Shown one piece after another: positions 47,183-56,583 of a stretch of DNA of 64,000 nucleotides. The position numbers and the translations under genes were made by a program. Origin of the DNA: Clostridiales bacterium (GTDB lineage: Bacteria > Bacillota > Clostridia > Christensenellales > Aristaeellaceae); contig SVGL01000009.1 in NCBI GenBank assembly GCA_015056325.1, forward strand, positions 54,618 to 118,617, written 5' to 3'. The notes beneath the pieces were generated by a model. The model was given only the letters and a program-made list of their open reading frames with translations. It was not told the origin of the DNA and ran no database searches. The first letter of the stretch is position 1. Each line of letters begins with the position of its first letter.

Positions 47183-48487
47183 TCATTGCTTTGATTCTTG
47201 TCTGAGCAGTTTCCCCCGAACAAATGCCAAGGCATCCGTTTGTTTCCAGATCACAACCATTCCAATTGTAATCAAACCAAAGAATGCAACCCTGAACCTT
47301 GGATAGCCCACGCTGGCACTTGCAACCGCACAATATCCGCTCACTGTCAGAATGAAAAGATCCAGTGCATTGATCCTCCTGATGTTGACAATCCAGCCAA
47401 CAAGATACGCCATATACACAAAGGCTAAATAAGCAAAATACAATACTGCGATTGCATTTGTAAGGAATGAGCTCCCCACAACCTCATTGATCAATCCACG
47501 ATTCAGCCCCAGCATCGTATTGATCAATCCCTTTACATTCATGATCAGGTATTCCCCGAAGTGCTCCTTGATATACTTACGTCCGACTTCTGCCCGCAAG
47601 GCATATACCTGCGGTTTTGACAATCCCTCCAATTGATCCTCGGTGTACAGGTTCGCAAAGTCTTCATACAGCTTTTCTCTGGCTTCATCAAAAGAGATAT
47701 TCTCAATGTCACTTCTAAGCTGCGCGCCATCATAGCTCATCATGTTATAGTTTCTCACACTGCTCATTTCAAACACGCCGTTTTGAAGATAATTCCTATA
47801 ACTCCATCCGCAGAAAACGACACAGAAGACACCCAGAGCAGCTGCCGCATGCTTGAATTCAATTTTCCTGAATAGCCACAGCAGCACCAGGAGGACACAA
47901 AGCAGCATGTTGAAATATATCAGGATCGGGCGTACCAACAATGCATAATTCAGCGTTATGACAAACAGGAAAAAGAAACGACCCTTTCTGACGCTGAGGT
48001 ATTTTGCCAGGAAATATGCGGCAATGATCAGAAAATAGACAAAATAAGCATCCGACAAAACATAGCAGGTAAACAAATTTGTCATGACGTCTGCAGCCAG
48101 CATGATCGCTCCAAACATCGCATATTTGTGTCCAACCCCTGCCATTCTGCAAATGGCATAAACCAGATACAGGCATAGCACCGCCAGCACAATCTGTATT
48201 GCAACGACACAATTGATATCCCCGCCCAGCATGAATACAAATGCAATAAACACCGGATATCCTGGCGTTCTGAATCCGTCAGGCGTTCCATCTGAATCCA
48301 TAAAGCCGTTGCCGCTTAAAAGGTTTCTTGCCACAACAACATAAGAATCCGAATCTGTTGCATGGTCAAACAGCACATCTCTGCTTGAGACAGCTAAAAG
48401 GCACATTAGGATCGCAAATCCAAGCATCACCAGAAAAATATCACGCCTGTTTCCTTTGGTATACCTGATGGTACAATTTTGAGTCAT
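47183..48487 (-). CDS. ArnT/PMT-like membrane glycosyltransferase, AT-richer than surroundings
   Basis: A 434-aa protein with about ten membrane segments. The first outer loop has DHATDSDSYVVVARNLLSGNGF and RTPGYPVF, the acidic motif and RTPGYP pattern of family 39/83-type glycosyltransferases that use lipid-linked sugars. A soluble segment with acidic and basic residues (about 245-310) is inserted between membrane spans. Its base composition and codon choice (TTT, AAA, ATA, TTA) contrast with all neighbours, which suggests horizontal acquisition. It probably adds a sugar to an envelope polymer or lipid. No glycan operon surrounds it. Confidence 0.65.
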   Translation of the reverse strand: MTQNCTIRYTKGNRRDIFLVMLGFAILMCLLAVSSRDVLFDHATDSDSYVVVARNLLSGNGFMDSDGTPDGFRTPGYPVFIAFVFMLGGDINCVVAIQIVLAVLCLYLVYAICRMAGVGHKYAMFGAIMLAADVMTNLFTCYVLSDAYFVYFLIIAAYFLAKYLSVRKGRFFFLFVITLNYALLVRPILIYFNMLLCVLLVLLWLFRKIEFKHAAAALGVFCVVFCGWSYRNYLQNGVFEMSSVRNYNMMSYDGAQLRSDIENISFDEAREKLYEDFANLYTEDQLEGLSKPQVYALRAEVGRKYIKEHFGEYLIMNVKGLINTMLGLNRGLINEVVGSSFLTNAIAVLYFAYLAFVYMAYLVGWIVNIRRINALDLFILTVSGYCAVASASVGYPRFRVAFFGLITIGMVVIWKQTDALAFVRGKLLRQESKQ

Positions 48488-48728
48488 ATCGTTTACCTTC
48501 TGTTCCTACATTCTCAGTCGCCGCGCAAGCCGATGTTCTATGAAAATCAGCAGCCATATCATGCATGATGAATAAATTTATAGTATTCGACATCCCCCAG
48601 CAATCTCCTCCGTGGATCTATGGAAGCAAATTAATTTCGCATCGTAATCAGCAGCTCGCAGGAACCTAACCGTCTGATATAGAATACACTCTCACATTGC
48701 TGCTACGAAATACCGCAAGGAGGCCTCC

Positions 48729-49547
48729 ATGCAATTCCTCTACCACGACAAAGACCTTGCCGTTGTCATCAAGCCCGTCGGGCTGGACTCCGAATCCGCC
48801 GTGCCCGCTGCCATTATCAGCGAATTGGGCGGCGAAGCGTACACCGTGCACCGCCTCGACCTGAACGTAGGCGGCGTGATGGTCTATGCCCGGACGAAAT
48901 CCGCCGCAGCGGCTCTCTCCCGCTCCATTCAGGAGGGTACAGTGGTGAAGGAGTACGTCGCGCTCGTCCACGGCACGGTGGCAGAGGAAGGCGACTGGAC
49001 TGACCTCCTCCTTAAAGATGCCCGCAAGAACAAGGTTTTCGTGGTGGACCGCATGCGCAAGGGCGTGAAGGACGCCCGCCTTACCTTCACCCGGCTGGAA
49101 GCGGGCGACCCGAGCCTGGTGCGCATCCGCCTGTACACGGGGCGGAGCCATCAAATCCGCGTGCAGTTCGCCAGCCGGAAGCACCCGCTGGTAGGCGACC
49201 ACAAGTATGGCGCGCGGGACGATCACAAAGAACCCATGCTGTACTCCTGCTGCCTGACCTTCCCGTGGAAAGGCCGCGAGCTGCGCTTCGAGCACCTGCC
49301 GGAATGGGCCATGCTGCCCGCCGAGCGGCTGGAGCGCATCGCTGCGATGGAGGAAATCTTCGTCCGCGCCTGTACCCACCCCACGGAGGAGGACATGCGT
49401 GTCCTTGCCGCCTACCTGGACAGCGGCGACTGGCTGCAGGACTACACCGCCGATGAACAGGGCCGCATCCCCCACGCTATGCCGCGCGGCGTGCTCAGCC
49501 AGGACGGGCTGTACAACCTGGTGACCGACTGGGAGGCGCACAAATGA
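48729..49547 (+). CDS. RluA-family RNA pseudouridine synthase
   Basis: A 272-aa enzyme preceded by AAGGAGG. The catalytic motif is VHRLDLNVGGVMVYAR (H-R-L-D with the nucleophilic Asp). Other family segments are VVIKPVGLDSE, TGRSHQIRVQFASRKHPLVGDHKYG and LRFEHLPEW. It has no S4 domain, like RluA/TruC-type short members. The target may be a tRNA or rRNA uridine. Its stop overlaps the next ATG (ATGA at 49544-49547). Confidence 0.92.
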   Translation: MQFLYHDKDLAVVIKPVGLDSESAVPAAIISELGGEAYTVHRLDLNVGGVMVYARTKSAAAALSRSIQEGTVVKEYVALVHGTVAEEGDWTDLLLKDARKNKVFVVDRMRKGVKDARLTFTRLEAGDPSLVRIRLYTGRSHQIRVQFASRKHPLVGDHKYGARDDHKEPMLYSCCLTFPWKGRELRFEHLPEWAMLPAERLERIAAMEEIFVRACTHPTEEDMRVLAAYLDSGDWLQDYTADEQGRIPHAMPRGVLSQDGLYNLVTDWEAHK

Positions 49548-50521
49548 AGCATGTGATTCACATTTTCGGTGCGTCCGGCTCCGGTACGACCACCCTGGGC
49601 CGGGCGCTGGCTGCGGATATGGGCCTCGTCCATATGGACACCGACGACTATTACTGGCTGCCCACCGACCCCAAATTCACCACCAAGCGCCCCATCGAAG
49701 AACGTCTCCGCCTGATGAACGCTGACATCGACGCAGCGAAGAAGGGCGTAGTCATTTCCGGTTCACTGACCGGCTGGGGCGATCCTTTGATCCCGCAATT
49801 TACCCATGTAGTGCGCCTGACCACCCCGACAGAGGTGCGCATTGAGCGCCTGCGTCAGCGGGAGTACGCCTATTTCGGCGAGCGCATCCACGAGGGCGGC
49901 GACATGTACACGAACCACCTTACCTTCCTGGATTGGGCCGCCCAGTACGATACCGGCGACGTCACCATGCGCAGCAAGGCCTGCCACGACGAATGGCAGA
50001 AGCTCCTTCCCTGTCCGTTGACCGTTACCACAGGTGCCATGGAGCTGACAACCCTCATTACGCAAGTGAAACACGCCATTTACGGCATCCGCCCCATGAC
50101 CATCGCCGATTACGATCAGCTCCACGCCCTGTGGCTGTCCACCCCCGGCATGGGCCTCAACACCACCGACGACAGCCGCGAGGGCATCGCCAAATACCTT
50201 GAGCGCAATCCGTGTACTTGCTTCGTCGCAGAGCAGGGCGGTCAACTTATCGGCGCGATCATGTGCGGACACGACGGACGGCGGGGATTCATCCACCATA
50301 CCTGCGTCCGGGCGGACAGGCAGGGCGAGGGCATTGGCCGCGCGCTGGTGGAAGCTGCGCTGGATGCGCTCAAAACCGAGGGCATCCACAAGGTGGCGCT
50401 GGTGGTCTTTGACCGCAACGTGAACGGCAACGCCTTCTGGGAGAAGATGGGCTTCACCACGCGGGAGGATCTCGTCTACCGCAACCGCAGCCTGACGGAG
50501 CTCGTCCGCATTGATACGTGA
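49544..50521 (+). CDS. P-loop kinase-like domain fused to GNAT acetyltransferase
   Basis: A 325-aa two-domain protein. Residues 1-180 look like a small nucleotide-binding kinase: HIFGASGSGTTTLGRALA, DTDDYYW, RLRQREYAYFGERI. The Walker A lysine is replaced by threonine (GSGTTT instead of GSGKTT), so classical ATP hydrolysis is doubtful, although I recall relatives with the same form. Residues about 183-325 form a GNAT domain with the acetyl-CoA loop VRADRQGEGIGRALVEAAL and NAFWEKMGFT. It is translationally coupled to the RluA-type gene. The acetyl acceptor is unknown. Confidence 0.8.
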   Translation: MKHVIHIFGASGSGTTTLGRALAADMGLVHMDTDDYYWLPTDPKFTTKRPIEERLRLMNADIDAAKKGVVISGSLTGWGDPLIPQFTHVVRLTTPTEVRIERLRQREYAYFGERIHEGGDMYTNHLTFLDWAAQYDTGDVTMRSKACHDEWQKLLPCPLTVTTGAMELTTLITQVKHAIYGIRPMTIADYDQLHALWLSTPGMGLNTTDDSREGIAKYLERNPCTCFVAEQGGQLIGAIMCGHDGRRGFIHHTCVRADRQGEGIGRALVEAALDALKTEGIHKVALVVFDRNVNGNAFWEKMGFTTREDLVYRNRSLTELVRIDT

Positions 50522-50537
50522 TTAACGCAGAAAGCAG

Positions 50538-50566
50538 TTGCCCTTTTTCCAAATATGTGATATGAT
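50538..50566 (+). promoter_or_regulatory. Promoter of asnS
   Basis: TTGCCC (50538-50543), 17-bp spacer, TATGAT (50561-50566). The leader is only about 55 nt, with no room for a T-box. Confidence 0.75.
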
Positions 50567-50626
50567 ATAAGTCAGTCATTTCATGGCCTGACGGGGTTTC
50601 CCGGGGCTATATGGAGGTATATACCC

Positions 50627-52010
<1,384 letters not shown>

Positions 52011-52012
<2 letters not shown>

Positions 52013-52200
52013 ACCCCAAGGGGTTTCGCAAAAGTGCTTCCGGCACTTTTGCGAGGTTTTGCACTCCGTCGCTGGTCGGGCTTAAAGCCCTTCCGGCCGC
52101 GCCTCCGTGTAAGGAATGAATTTTGCAGGGCAAAATTCGCCCCGCCCGCGCGGCAAAGCCCCACGATACGAATGCAGTCAGAGGGCCTGCGGGCCCTCCG
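52011..52200. repeat. Cluster of palindromes after asnS (gene-free stretch 52013-52382)
   Basis: This gene-free stretch begins with back-to-back palindromes: AAACCCC/GGGGTTT (52011-52026), CGCAAAAGTGC/GCACTTTTGCG (52027-52053, possibly the asnS terminator), GGGCTTAAAGCCC (52078-52090), GAATTTTGC/GCAAAATTC (52118-52138) and GAGGGCC/GGCCCTC (52181-52198). The density suggests a composite repetitive element, distinct from the three-hairpin family. Only one copy is in the window. No ORF with coding character is seen here. Confidence 0.55.
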
Positions 52201-52243
52201 ACACCTCCCAGGGTTTACCCGTAAGTGCCAACTTAACATCCAA

Positions 52244-52279
52244 CGCGCACGCAAGCTGAATATCTGCGTGCGCGTTTTT
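52244..52279 (+). terminator. Intrinsic terminator
   Basis: CGCGCACGCA (52244-52253) pairs with TGCGTGCGCG (52265-52274), then TTTTT. It directly abuts repeat copy 5. Confidence 0.85.
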
Positions 52280-52368
52280 GGAGGTCGGGCCATGCCCGAC
52301 TAACGCAGGCGATTCCCTGTAATCGCCAAGTGTAGCCATCACTGGGCCTTACGCCCAGTGATGGCCGG
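52280..52368 (+). repeat. Three-hairpin palindromic repeat, copy 5
   Basis: GTCGGGC-cat-GCCCGAC (52284-52300), spacer TAACGCA, GGCGATT/AATCGCC (52308-52327), AAGTGTAGC, long third hairpin CATCACTGGGC/GCCCAGTGATG (52337-52363), tail GGCCGGAA. It ends just before the CGGAGG of the gene at 52383. Confidence 0.85.
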
Positions 52369-52382
52369 AATCGGAGGTTTTC

Positions 52383-52979
52383 ATGCAAGAAAAGCTTCCC
52401 CTTTGGCGGCGGATCGTCAAGGCCGCGCTGCTGATGCTGCTGACCCTCGTGCTGCTGGCGGCGTTCTACATCGCCGTCGTGATGGGCAACCCGCAAGAGG
52501 AGGAATCCTCCGCCATCACCGCAAGGATGGATCAGCCGCTGCTGGAGGCGATGTCCTCTCCCATCCTCATCCGGGAGCAGGGACAGCTCGGCACGCTGCT
52601 GAGTGCCTTCCCCGCGCCGGTTATGGCAGCGATGAACTCCGCCGCGCTGACCTTCCAGCAGGGTCTGTGCGAGGACGTGCCCTTTGAAGGCGGTCTGGGC
52701 CGCCGGGTAACCCTCACCTACCATACCGCAGAGGGCGCCGCCGTCACCGTGGTCAGCCTTTATCCGGCCCGCACGCCCATGGCCAAGGCTGATTACACCT
52801 TCTCCGCCACCACGGGGCTGCCCCTGGCCGGTTTGCGCTCCGTGCGCATGGAGAACGCCTCCACCATCCGCATGCACGCCCAGGGCCCCGACGCCCTCTA
52901 TGTGGTCACGCTGCCGCACCTGTCCGCCTCGGCGCTGCGCACGCTGACCTCCACCCTTCAGCTGTACCAAGGAGATTGA
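52383..52979 (+). CDS. Hypothetical protein with one N-terminal membrane segment
   Basis: A 198-aa protein; the ATG follows CGGAGG at the tail of repeat copy 5. A cytoplasmic start (MQEKLPLWRRIVK) is followed by one hydrophobic segment (about 13-34, AALLMLLTLVLLAAFYIAVVM), then an extracytoplasmic alpha/beta region without Cys. No family is recognised. It is one base upstream of the P-loop kinase gene and surely co-transcribed with it. Its function is unknown. Confidence 0.7.
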   Translation: MQEKLPLWRRIVKAALLMLLTLVLLAAFYIAVVMGNPQEEESSAITARMDQPLLEAMSSPILIREQGQLGTLLSAFPAPVMAAMNSAALTFQQGLCEDVPFEGGLGRRVTLTYHTAEGAAVTVVSLYPARTPMAKADYTFSATTGLPLAGLRSVRMENASTIRMHAQGPDALYVVTLPHLSASALRTLTSTLQLYQGD

Positions 52980-52980
52980 T

Positions 52981-54006
52981 ATGGATTTCACCACCTGTTT
53001 GCAGGAGCAGCGGCGCCTGCACGCCTCCATGCAGCCCCAGGACGTGATCAAGCTGTGTTACCAGGCCGCCCGAGGCGCGGAGCATCTGCTGGCGGACACC
53101 ACCCGCGCCCGCGCGTATTTCGACCAGGAGTACGCCGCCACCCCCGCCAATGCCTCCCTGCCCCTGTTTGAAAACATCTCCGATAACGTCGCCCGGGTGA
53201 ACATCGCCGCCTGGAAGGCCGCGGACCTCCCGGCAGAGTGGCTCTTCCGCATGTTTGTACGCACCGCCAGCGTCCCCATGGGCGGTATGACGCTGCTGGA
53301 GCAGTATATCGCCGAGGCTTCTGCCATCGTCAGCGACCTGCCCGGCTGGGATGAGACCCTCGCCGCCTGGCGCGCGGCGGGCATGCCTGCAGTTCACCAT
53401 TCAGAGGCTTACCGCGCCGGCGAGCATCCCGCTTACCGCATCGTGAATGGTCGCTTCCGGTGCATCCTGCCCCTGCTTCAGCGACTGAATGACCAGCCCG
53501 ACGTGCGCGTCATCGCCATTGACGGCCGGGCTGCCTCCGGCAAGACCACCAAAGCTGCCCTGCTCAGTGAAATGCTGGAGGCCCCCGTCATCCACATGGA
53601 CGACTTCTTCCTGACCCCGGCCCTGCGCACCCCGGAGCGTCTGAGCCAGCCCGGCGGCAACGTGCATTACGAGCGTTTCGCGGAGGAGGTTTTGCCCGGG
53701 CTGCACTCCGGCGAAGACCTCTCCTACCGCATCTTCGACTGCGGACAGATGGACTACGCCGGCGGGCAGCACATTCCCGCAGCACCCATCCGCATTGTGG
53801 AGGGCAGCTATGCTCACCATCCTGCCCTGGGGAACTACGCCGATTTGCGCGTCTTCTCCACGGTGGACGCAATGACCCAGATGGGCCGTATCCTGCTGCG
53901 CAACGGCGCGAAGATGGCGGAGATGTTCCGCACACGGTGGATCCCCATGGAAGAGAAATACTTCGCGCACTTCGACATCCCCGAAAAGGCGGATCTGCAC
54001 CTGTAA
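52981..54006 (+). CDS. Unknown helical domain fused to uridine-kinase-like P-loop domain
   Basis: A 341-aa cytoplasmic protein with AAGGAGA upstream. Residues 1-165 form a helical domain I do not recognise (MQPQDVIKLCYQAARGAEHLL, WLFRMFVRTASVPMGGM). Residues about 170-341 are a uridine-kinase/panK-like domain: Walker A AIDGRAASGKTTKAALL (about 180-195), HMDDFFLTPALRTPERL, VEGSYAHHPALGNYADLRVF. This combination suggests a small-molecule kinase; the substrate is unknown. It ends with a bidirectional terminator. Confidence 0.7.
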   Translation: MDFTTCLQEQRRLHASMQPQDVIKLCYQAARGAEHLLADTTRARAYFDQEYAATPANASLPLFENISDNVARVNIAAWKAADLPAEWLFRMFVRTASVPMGGMTLLEQYIAEASAIVSDLPGWDETLAAWRAAGMPAVHHSEAYRAGEHPAYRIVNGRFRCILPLLQRLNDQPDVRVIAIDGRAASGKTTKAALLSEMLEAPVIHMDDFFLTPALRTPERLSQPGGNVHYERFAEEVLPGLHSGEDLSYRIFDCGQMDYAGGQHIPAAPIRIVEGSYAHHPALGNYADLRVFSTVDAMTQMGRILLRNGAKMAEMFRTRWIPMEEKYFAHFDIPEKADLHL

Positions 54007-54029
54007 GGATGAATCCTTTGCATCAAAAA

Positions 54030-54057
54030 GCCATCGCAGCTTGTACACTGCGATGGC
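54030..54057. terminator. Bidirectional terminator
   Basis: GCCATCGCAG (54030-54039) pairs with CTGCGATGGC (54048-54057); TTTTTG follows on the minus strand. Confidence 0.75.
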
Positions 54058-54064
54058 GGCGCGA

Positions 54065-54502
54065 TTATTCTGCGTTGTAGCGGGCAAGCAGTTGCTGCAC
54101 CACGTCCTCTGGGCCGGTTAGAATGACCCGCGCATGGGTACCGTTGAAGCTGAATCCAAACCGGATGCAGCCCGGCCACTCCCGGTTAATCGTATCACAG
54201 AAGAACTCCGACATAGCATTGGCTTCATCCAAGGTAGCGCAATTGTCGATCACGATGCACATCTCATTTCCCTGCTTACCGTCGTCGGCGAGAAAATCGT
54301 AGATCAAGGCATTGCGCTTCGCCCGGATGGCCGGGGCTACGTTAGGATTGGCAAAGAAATCCCCAACGGCTTCCGCCGAAAAATGCCACACGCCGTTGAT
54401 CATTTCGCCCTCGAGGAACCCCATTTTCATGTAGTTACGAATGGTGCGGCTGCTCAATCCACTCATGAGGGCAACGTGGTTGATGGTGTACATTTCCTGC
54501 AT
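54065..54502 (-). CDS. MerR-like HTH regulator with small C-terminal domain
   Basis: A 145-aa protein. The first 40 residues (YTINHVALMSGLSSRTIRNYMKMGFLEG) are a MerR/excisionase-type winged helix. After a short linker (FANPNVAPAIRAKRNALIYDFL) the C-terminal part (about 75-145, NEMCIVIDNCATLDEANAMS) looks like a small alpha/beta effector domain. It likely binds DNA near its own gene. Repeat copy 6 lies 36 bp upstream of its start. Target genes are unknown. Confidence 0.7.
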   Translation of the reverse strand: MQEMYTINHVALMSGLSSRTIRNYMKMGFLEGEMINGVWHFSAEAVGDFFANPNVAPAIRAKRNALIYDFLADDGKQGNEMCIVIDNCATLDEANAMSEFFCDTINREWPGCIRFGFSFNGTHARVILTGPEDVVQQLLARYNAE

Positions 54503-54537
54503 AGTGTTTCATCCTTTCAGTTGATTGACCGGTCGCT

Positions 54538-54626
54538 GAGGTCGGCCACGCAGGGGCCGACTAGCGACAGCGAATGCTCGCATTCGCCGAGCGTAGCCAG
54601 CCGGACTTCACGTCCGGGGATGGCCG
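54538..54626 (+). repeat. Three-hairpin palindromic repeat, copy 6
   Basis: GTCGGCC/GGCCGAC (54541-54561), spacer TAGCGACA, GCGAATGC-tc-GCATTCGC (54570-54587), CGAGCGTAGCC, third hairpin CCGGAC/GTCCGG (54601-54617), tail GGATGGCCGC. It lies in the gap between divergently transcribed regulator genes. Confidence 0.85.
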
Positions 54627-54709
54627 CAATGATATGATACCATGCCGGAAGCTGCGTTTCAATTTGAACCTTCGCTTCTTTTTCAAGGCATGACTCCACG
54701 CACCGTCGG

Positions 54710-54739
54710 TTGACGCGCCGCACCCCGCCATGCTATCCT
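54710..54739 (+). promoter_or_regulatory. Promoter of XRE-desulfoferrodoxin-like gene
   Basis: TTGACG (54710-54715), 18-bp spacer, TATCCT (54734-54739) with an extended TG. It overlaps the region where the gene's own HTH could bind. Confidence 0.5.
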
Positions 54740-54759
54740 GCCATCAGGAGGTGACCGCC

Positions 54760-55344
54760 ATGCAGCATGTCGCACAGCTCATCCGCCAGCGGCGGAAGGA
54801 ACTCGGATTGACCCAGGCCGCCCTGGCCGAGCGCATCCACATCAGCGCCAAGGCCATATCGAAGTGGGAGCGTGCCGCCGGGATGCCCGATGCATCCATC
54901 GTGCCGGCCCTGTCCCAGACCCTGGGTGTCAGCGCGGAAAGCCTGCTCAGCGGGCGGGTCAACCCCAATCCACCTGACGGAGGCAATATGAAGCGCATCA
55001 AGTTTTTTCAGTGCCCGGCTTGCGGCAACATTCTGACCGCCACCGGCAAGGCGGAGCTCTCCTGCTGCGGTCGGCTGCTCGCACCCATGGCCGTCGCCCC
55101 GGCGGACGACACGCACCGCATGGTCATCACTGACATTGAGACCGAGAAGCTCCTCACCTGGACGCACCCGATGGAGAAAAGTCACCACCTGACCTTCCTG
55201 GCGGCGGTGGGGTATGACAGCGTCCACATCGTGCGACTGTATGCCGAGGGCGCTCAGGAACACCGCCTGCCCCGCATCGCCTGGGCGAAGTACTACTGCG
55301 GCTGCACCGAGAATCCCGGCGTCCTCTACGAAAGCAAGCCCTGA
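54760..55344 (+). CDS. XRE-type regulator fused to desulfoferrodoxin/superoxide-reductase-like domain
   Basis: A 194-aa protein; ATG 54760 follows AGGAGGTGA. Residues 1-70 are an XRE helix-turn-helix (RRKELGLTQAALAERIHIS, AISKWERAAGMPD). Residues about 77-100 have the desulforedoxin-like iron site FFQCPACGNILT with SCCG. The C-terminal part resembles superoxide reductase: HPMEKSHHLTFLAAV keeps the His ligands, but the end is YYCGCTENPG, so the Cys ligand is kept while the following His ligand is lost. A redox- or superoxide-sensing repressor is more likely than an active reductase. It may autoregulate. Confidence 0.8.
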   Translation: MQHVAQLIRQRRKELGLTQAALAERIHISAKAISKWERAAGMPDASIVPALSQTLGVSAESLLSGRVNPNPPDGGNMKRIKFFQCPACGNILTATGKAELSCCGRLLAPMAVAPADDTHRMVITDIETEKLLTWTHPMEKSHHLTFLAAVGYDSVHIVRLYAEGAQEHRLPRIAWAKYYCGCTENPGVLYESKP

Positions 55345-55358
55345 TAAGGAGGGTACCC

Positions 55359-55829
55359 ATGAAGATCATCCTGCTCATCGGTAAAATCTGCGTCGGCAAG
55401 AGCACCTACGCCAAGGAACTGGGCGGCATGCTCATCTCCTGCGACCAGCTGATGCAGTCGATGTTCCCCGGCGGCTGCGGCGAGCATCACGACATGCTGG
55501 CCGAGCGAGCCCGCAAGTATCTGCTGCAGCTGGCTCGCCAGTGCGCCGAAGCAGGCGTGACCCCCGTGGTGGACTTCGGCTTCTGGACGCCCGCGCTGCG
55601 CAGGGAGGCCGCCGACATCCTCTCCGGCTTCGAGCTGGACTGGCGCTACCTGGACATCGCCGAGGACGAATGGCGCCGCCGCATCGCCAAGCGCAACGCC
55701 GCCATCCAGGCGGGTGAGGGCGACCCTTCCGACTACTTTGTGGACGAGGGCTTGCTCCAGAAGGTGAACAGCCTGTTCATCCCGCCCACGCAGGAGGAGC
55801 TGCCGGGACTGACTATCCTCCGGAATTGA
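55359..55829 (+). CDS. Small P-loop kinase/ATP-binding protein
   Basis: A 156-aa protein, 14 bp behind the regulator gene, with GGAGG upstream. The Walker A motif is LIGKICVGKSTYAKEL; a likely Walker B/catalytic Asp is in VVDFGFW; an arginine-rich lid follows (EWRRRIAKRNAA). This is the layout of small zeta-toxin/chloramphenicol-phosphotransferase-like kinases. The substrate is unknown. Co-transcription with the XRE-desulfoferrodoxin-like gene is likely. Confidence 0.78.
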   Translation: MKIILLIGKICVGKSTYAKELGGMLISCDQLMQSMFPGGCGEHHDMLAERARKYLLQLARQCAEAGVTPVVDFGFWTPALRREAADILSGFELDWRYLDIAEDEWRRRIAKRNAAIQAGEGDPSDYFVDEGLLQKVNSLFIPPTQEELPGLTILRN

Positions 55830-55840
55830 CCGCATGCGAA

Positions 55841-55867
55841 AAGCCCATCGGCATGGCCGATGGGCTT
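55841..55867. terminator. Bidirectional terminator
   Basis: AAGCCCATCGGC (55841-55852) pairs with GCCGATGGGCTT (55856-55867), with a tight loop; the minus strand continues with TTTTCG. Confidence 0.75.
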
Positions 55868-55871
55868 CGGT

Positions 55872-56573
55872 TTATTTTCGGGAATAGATGCCCGTGAGCA
55901 CCTCCGTGATGAAGCTTTCCCGATGGGGAAGGTTCACATCCTGGCGGGCCAGCTCAGCAGCCGCTTCGTTATCGTAGGGCACGGAGAGGATGGTCATGGT
56001 CATGGGGGCATCGGTCTCACAGCCCAGCTCGCCGTCGATGATGAGGGCGTGGGCACGGGGGATGCCCAGGCTGTTGCCGACGCTGCCGGTGTTGAGGGCA
56101 TAGCCGTCGTTCAGCGTGCGCACGAAGGGGCGGTGGCTGTCGGCGAAGATGATGCCGGTATAGGTCTCGCCGCCCGCACGGAAGGCCTGGGCAAAGATCT
56201 CCTTGTCCGCCTGCACGCTGATGAGGGGCGTCACCGGCCGGCCATGGAAGAGGCGGAAGTGCACGCCGCTGATCCACACGTCGCGCTCAGGGGGCAGGGT
56301 ACGCAGCCATTCCATGCGCTCCGGGCCGAGCTGAGCCCAGAAGTAGCCGTCCTCGGCGAACTCCTTGCCGCCGATGCCGTAGTCCCAGTTGCCGCCCACG
56401 CAGAGGGAGCAGTTCGCCCGCACCCAGTCGCAGGTTTCGGCGTTTTGCGGGCCCTTACCCACCGCGTCGCCCAGGAAGTAGATGTCGTCCACATTGTGAC
56501 GGTGGATCTCCTTTTCCAAGGCCTGGGTAGCAACAAAATTGCCGTGGAGGTCACCGATCATTGCAATCTTCAT
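55872..56573 (-). CDS. Calcineurin-like metallophosphoesterase
   Basis: A 233-aa cytoplasmic enzyme with the metal-binding motifs in order: IGDLHGNFVA (D-x-H), FLGDAVGKGPQN (GD), VGGNWDYG (GN[HD]) and FADSHRPF (H). It belongs to the YfcE/MJ0936-like phosphodiesterase group. Substrates in this family include cyclic nucleotides and phosphodiesters. The minus-strand ATG follows luxS by 11 bp, so the two are probably co-transcribed from the luxS promoter. Confidence 0.88.
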   Translation of the reverse strand: MKIAMIGDLHGNFVATQALEKEIHRHNVDDIYFLGDAVGKGPQNAETCDWVRANCSLCVGGNWDYGIGGKEFAEDGYFWAQLGPERMEWLRTLPPERDVWISGVHFRLFHGRPVTPLISVQADKEIFAQAFRAGGETYTGIIFADSHRPFVRTLNDGYALNTGSVGNSLGIPRAHALIIDGELGCETDAPMTMTILSVPYDNEAAAELARQDVNLPHRESFITEVLTGIYSRK

Positions 56574-56583
56574 GATAAAAACC

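Noticed and set aside
50567..50626. T-box leader for asnS
   Set aside because: Only about 60 nt between promoter and ATG, and no T-box sequence or antiterminator.
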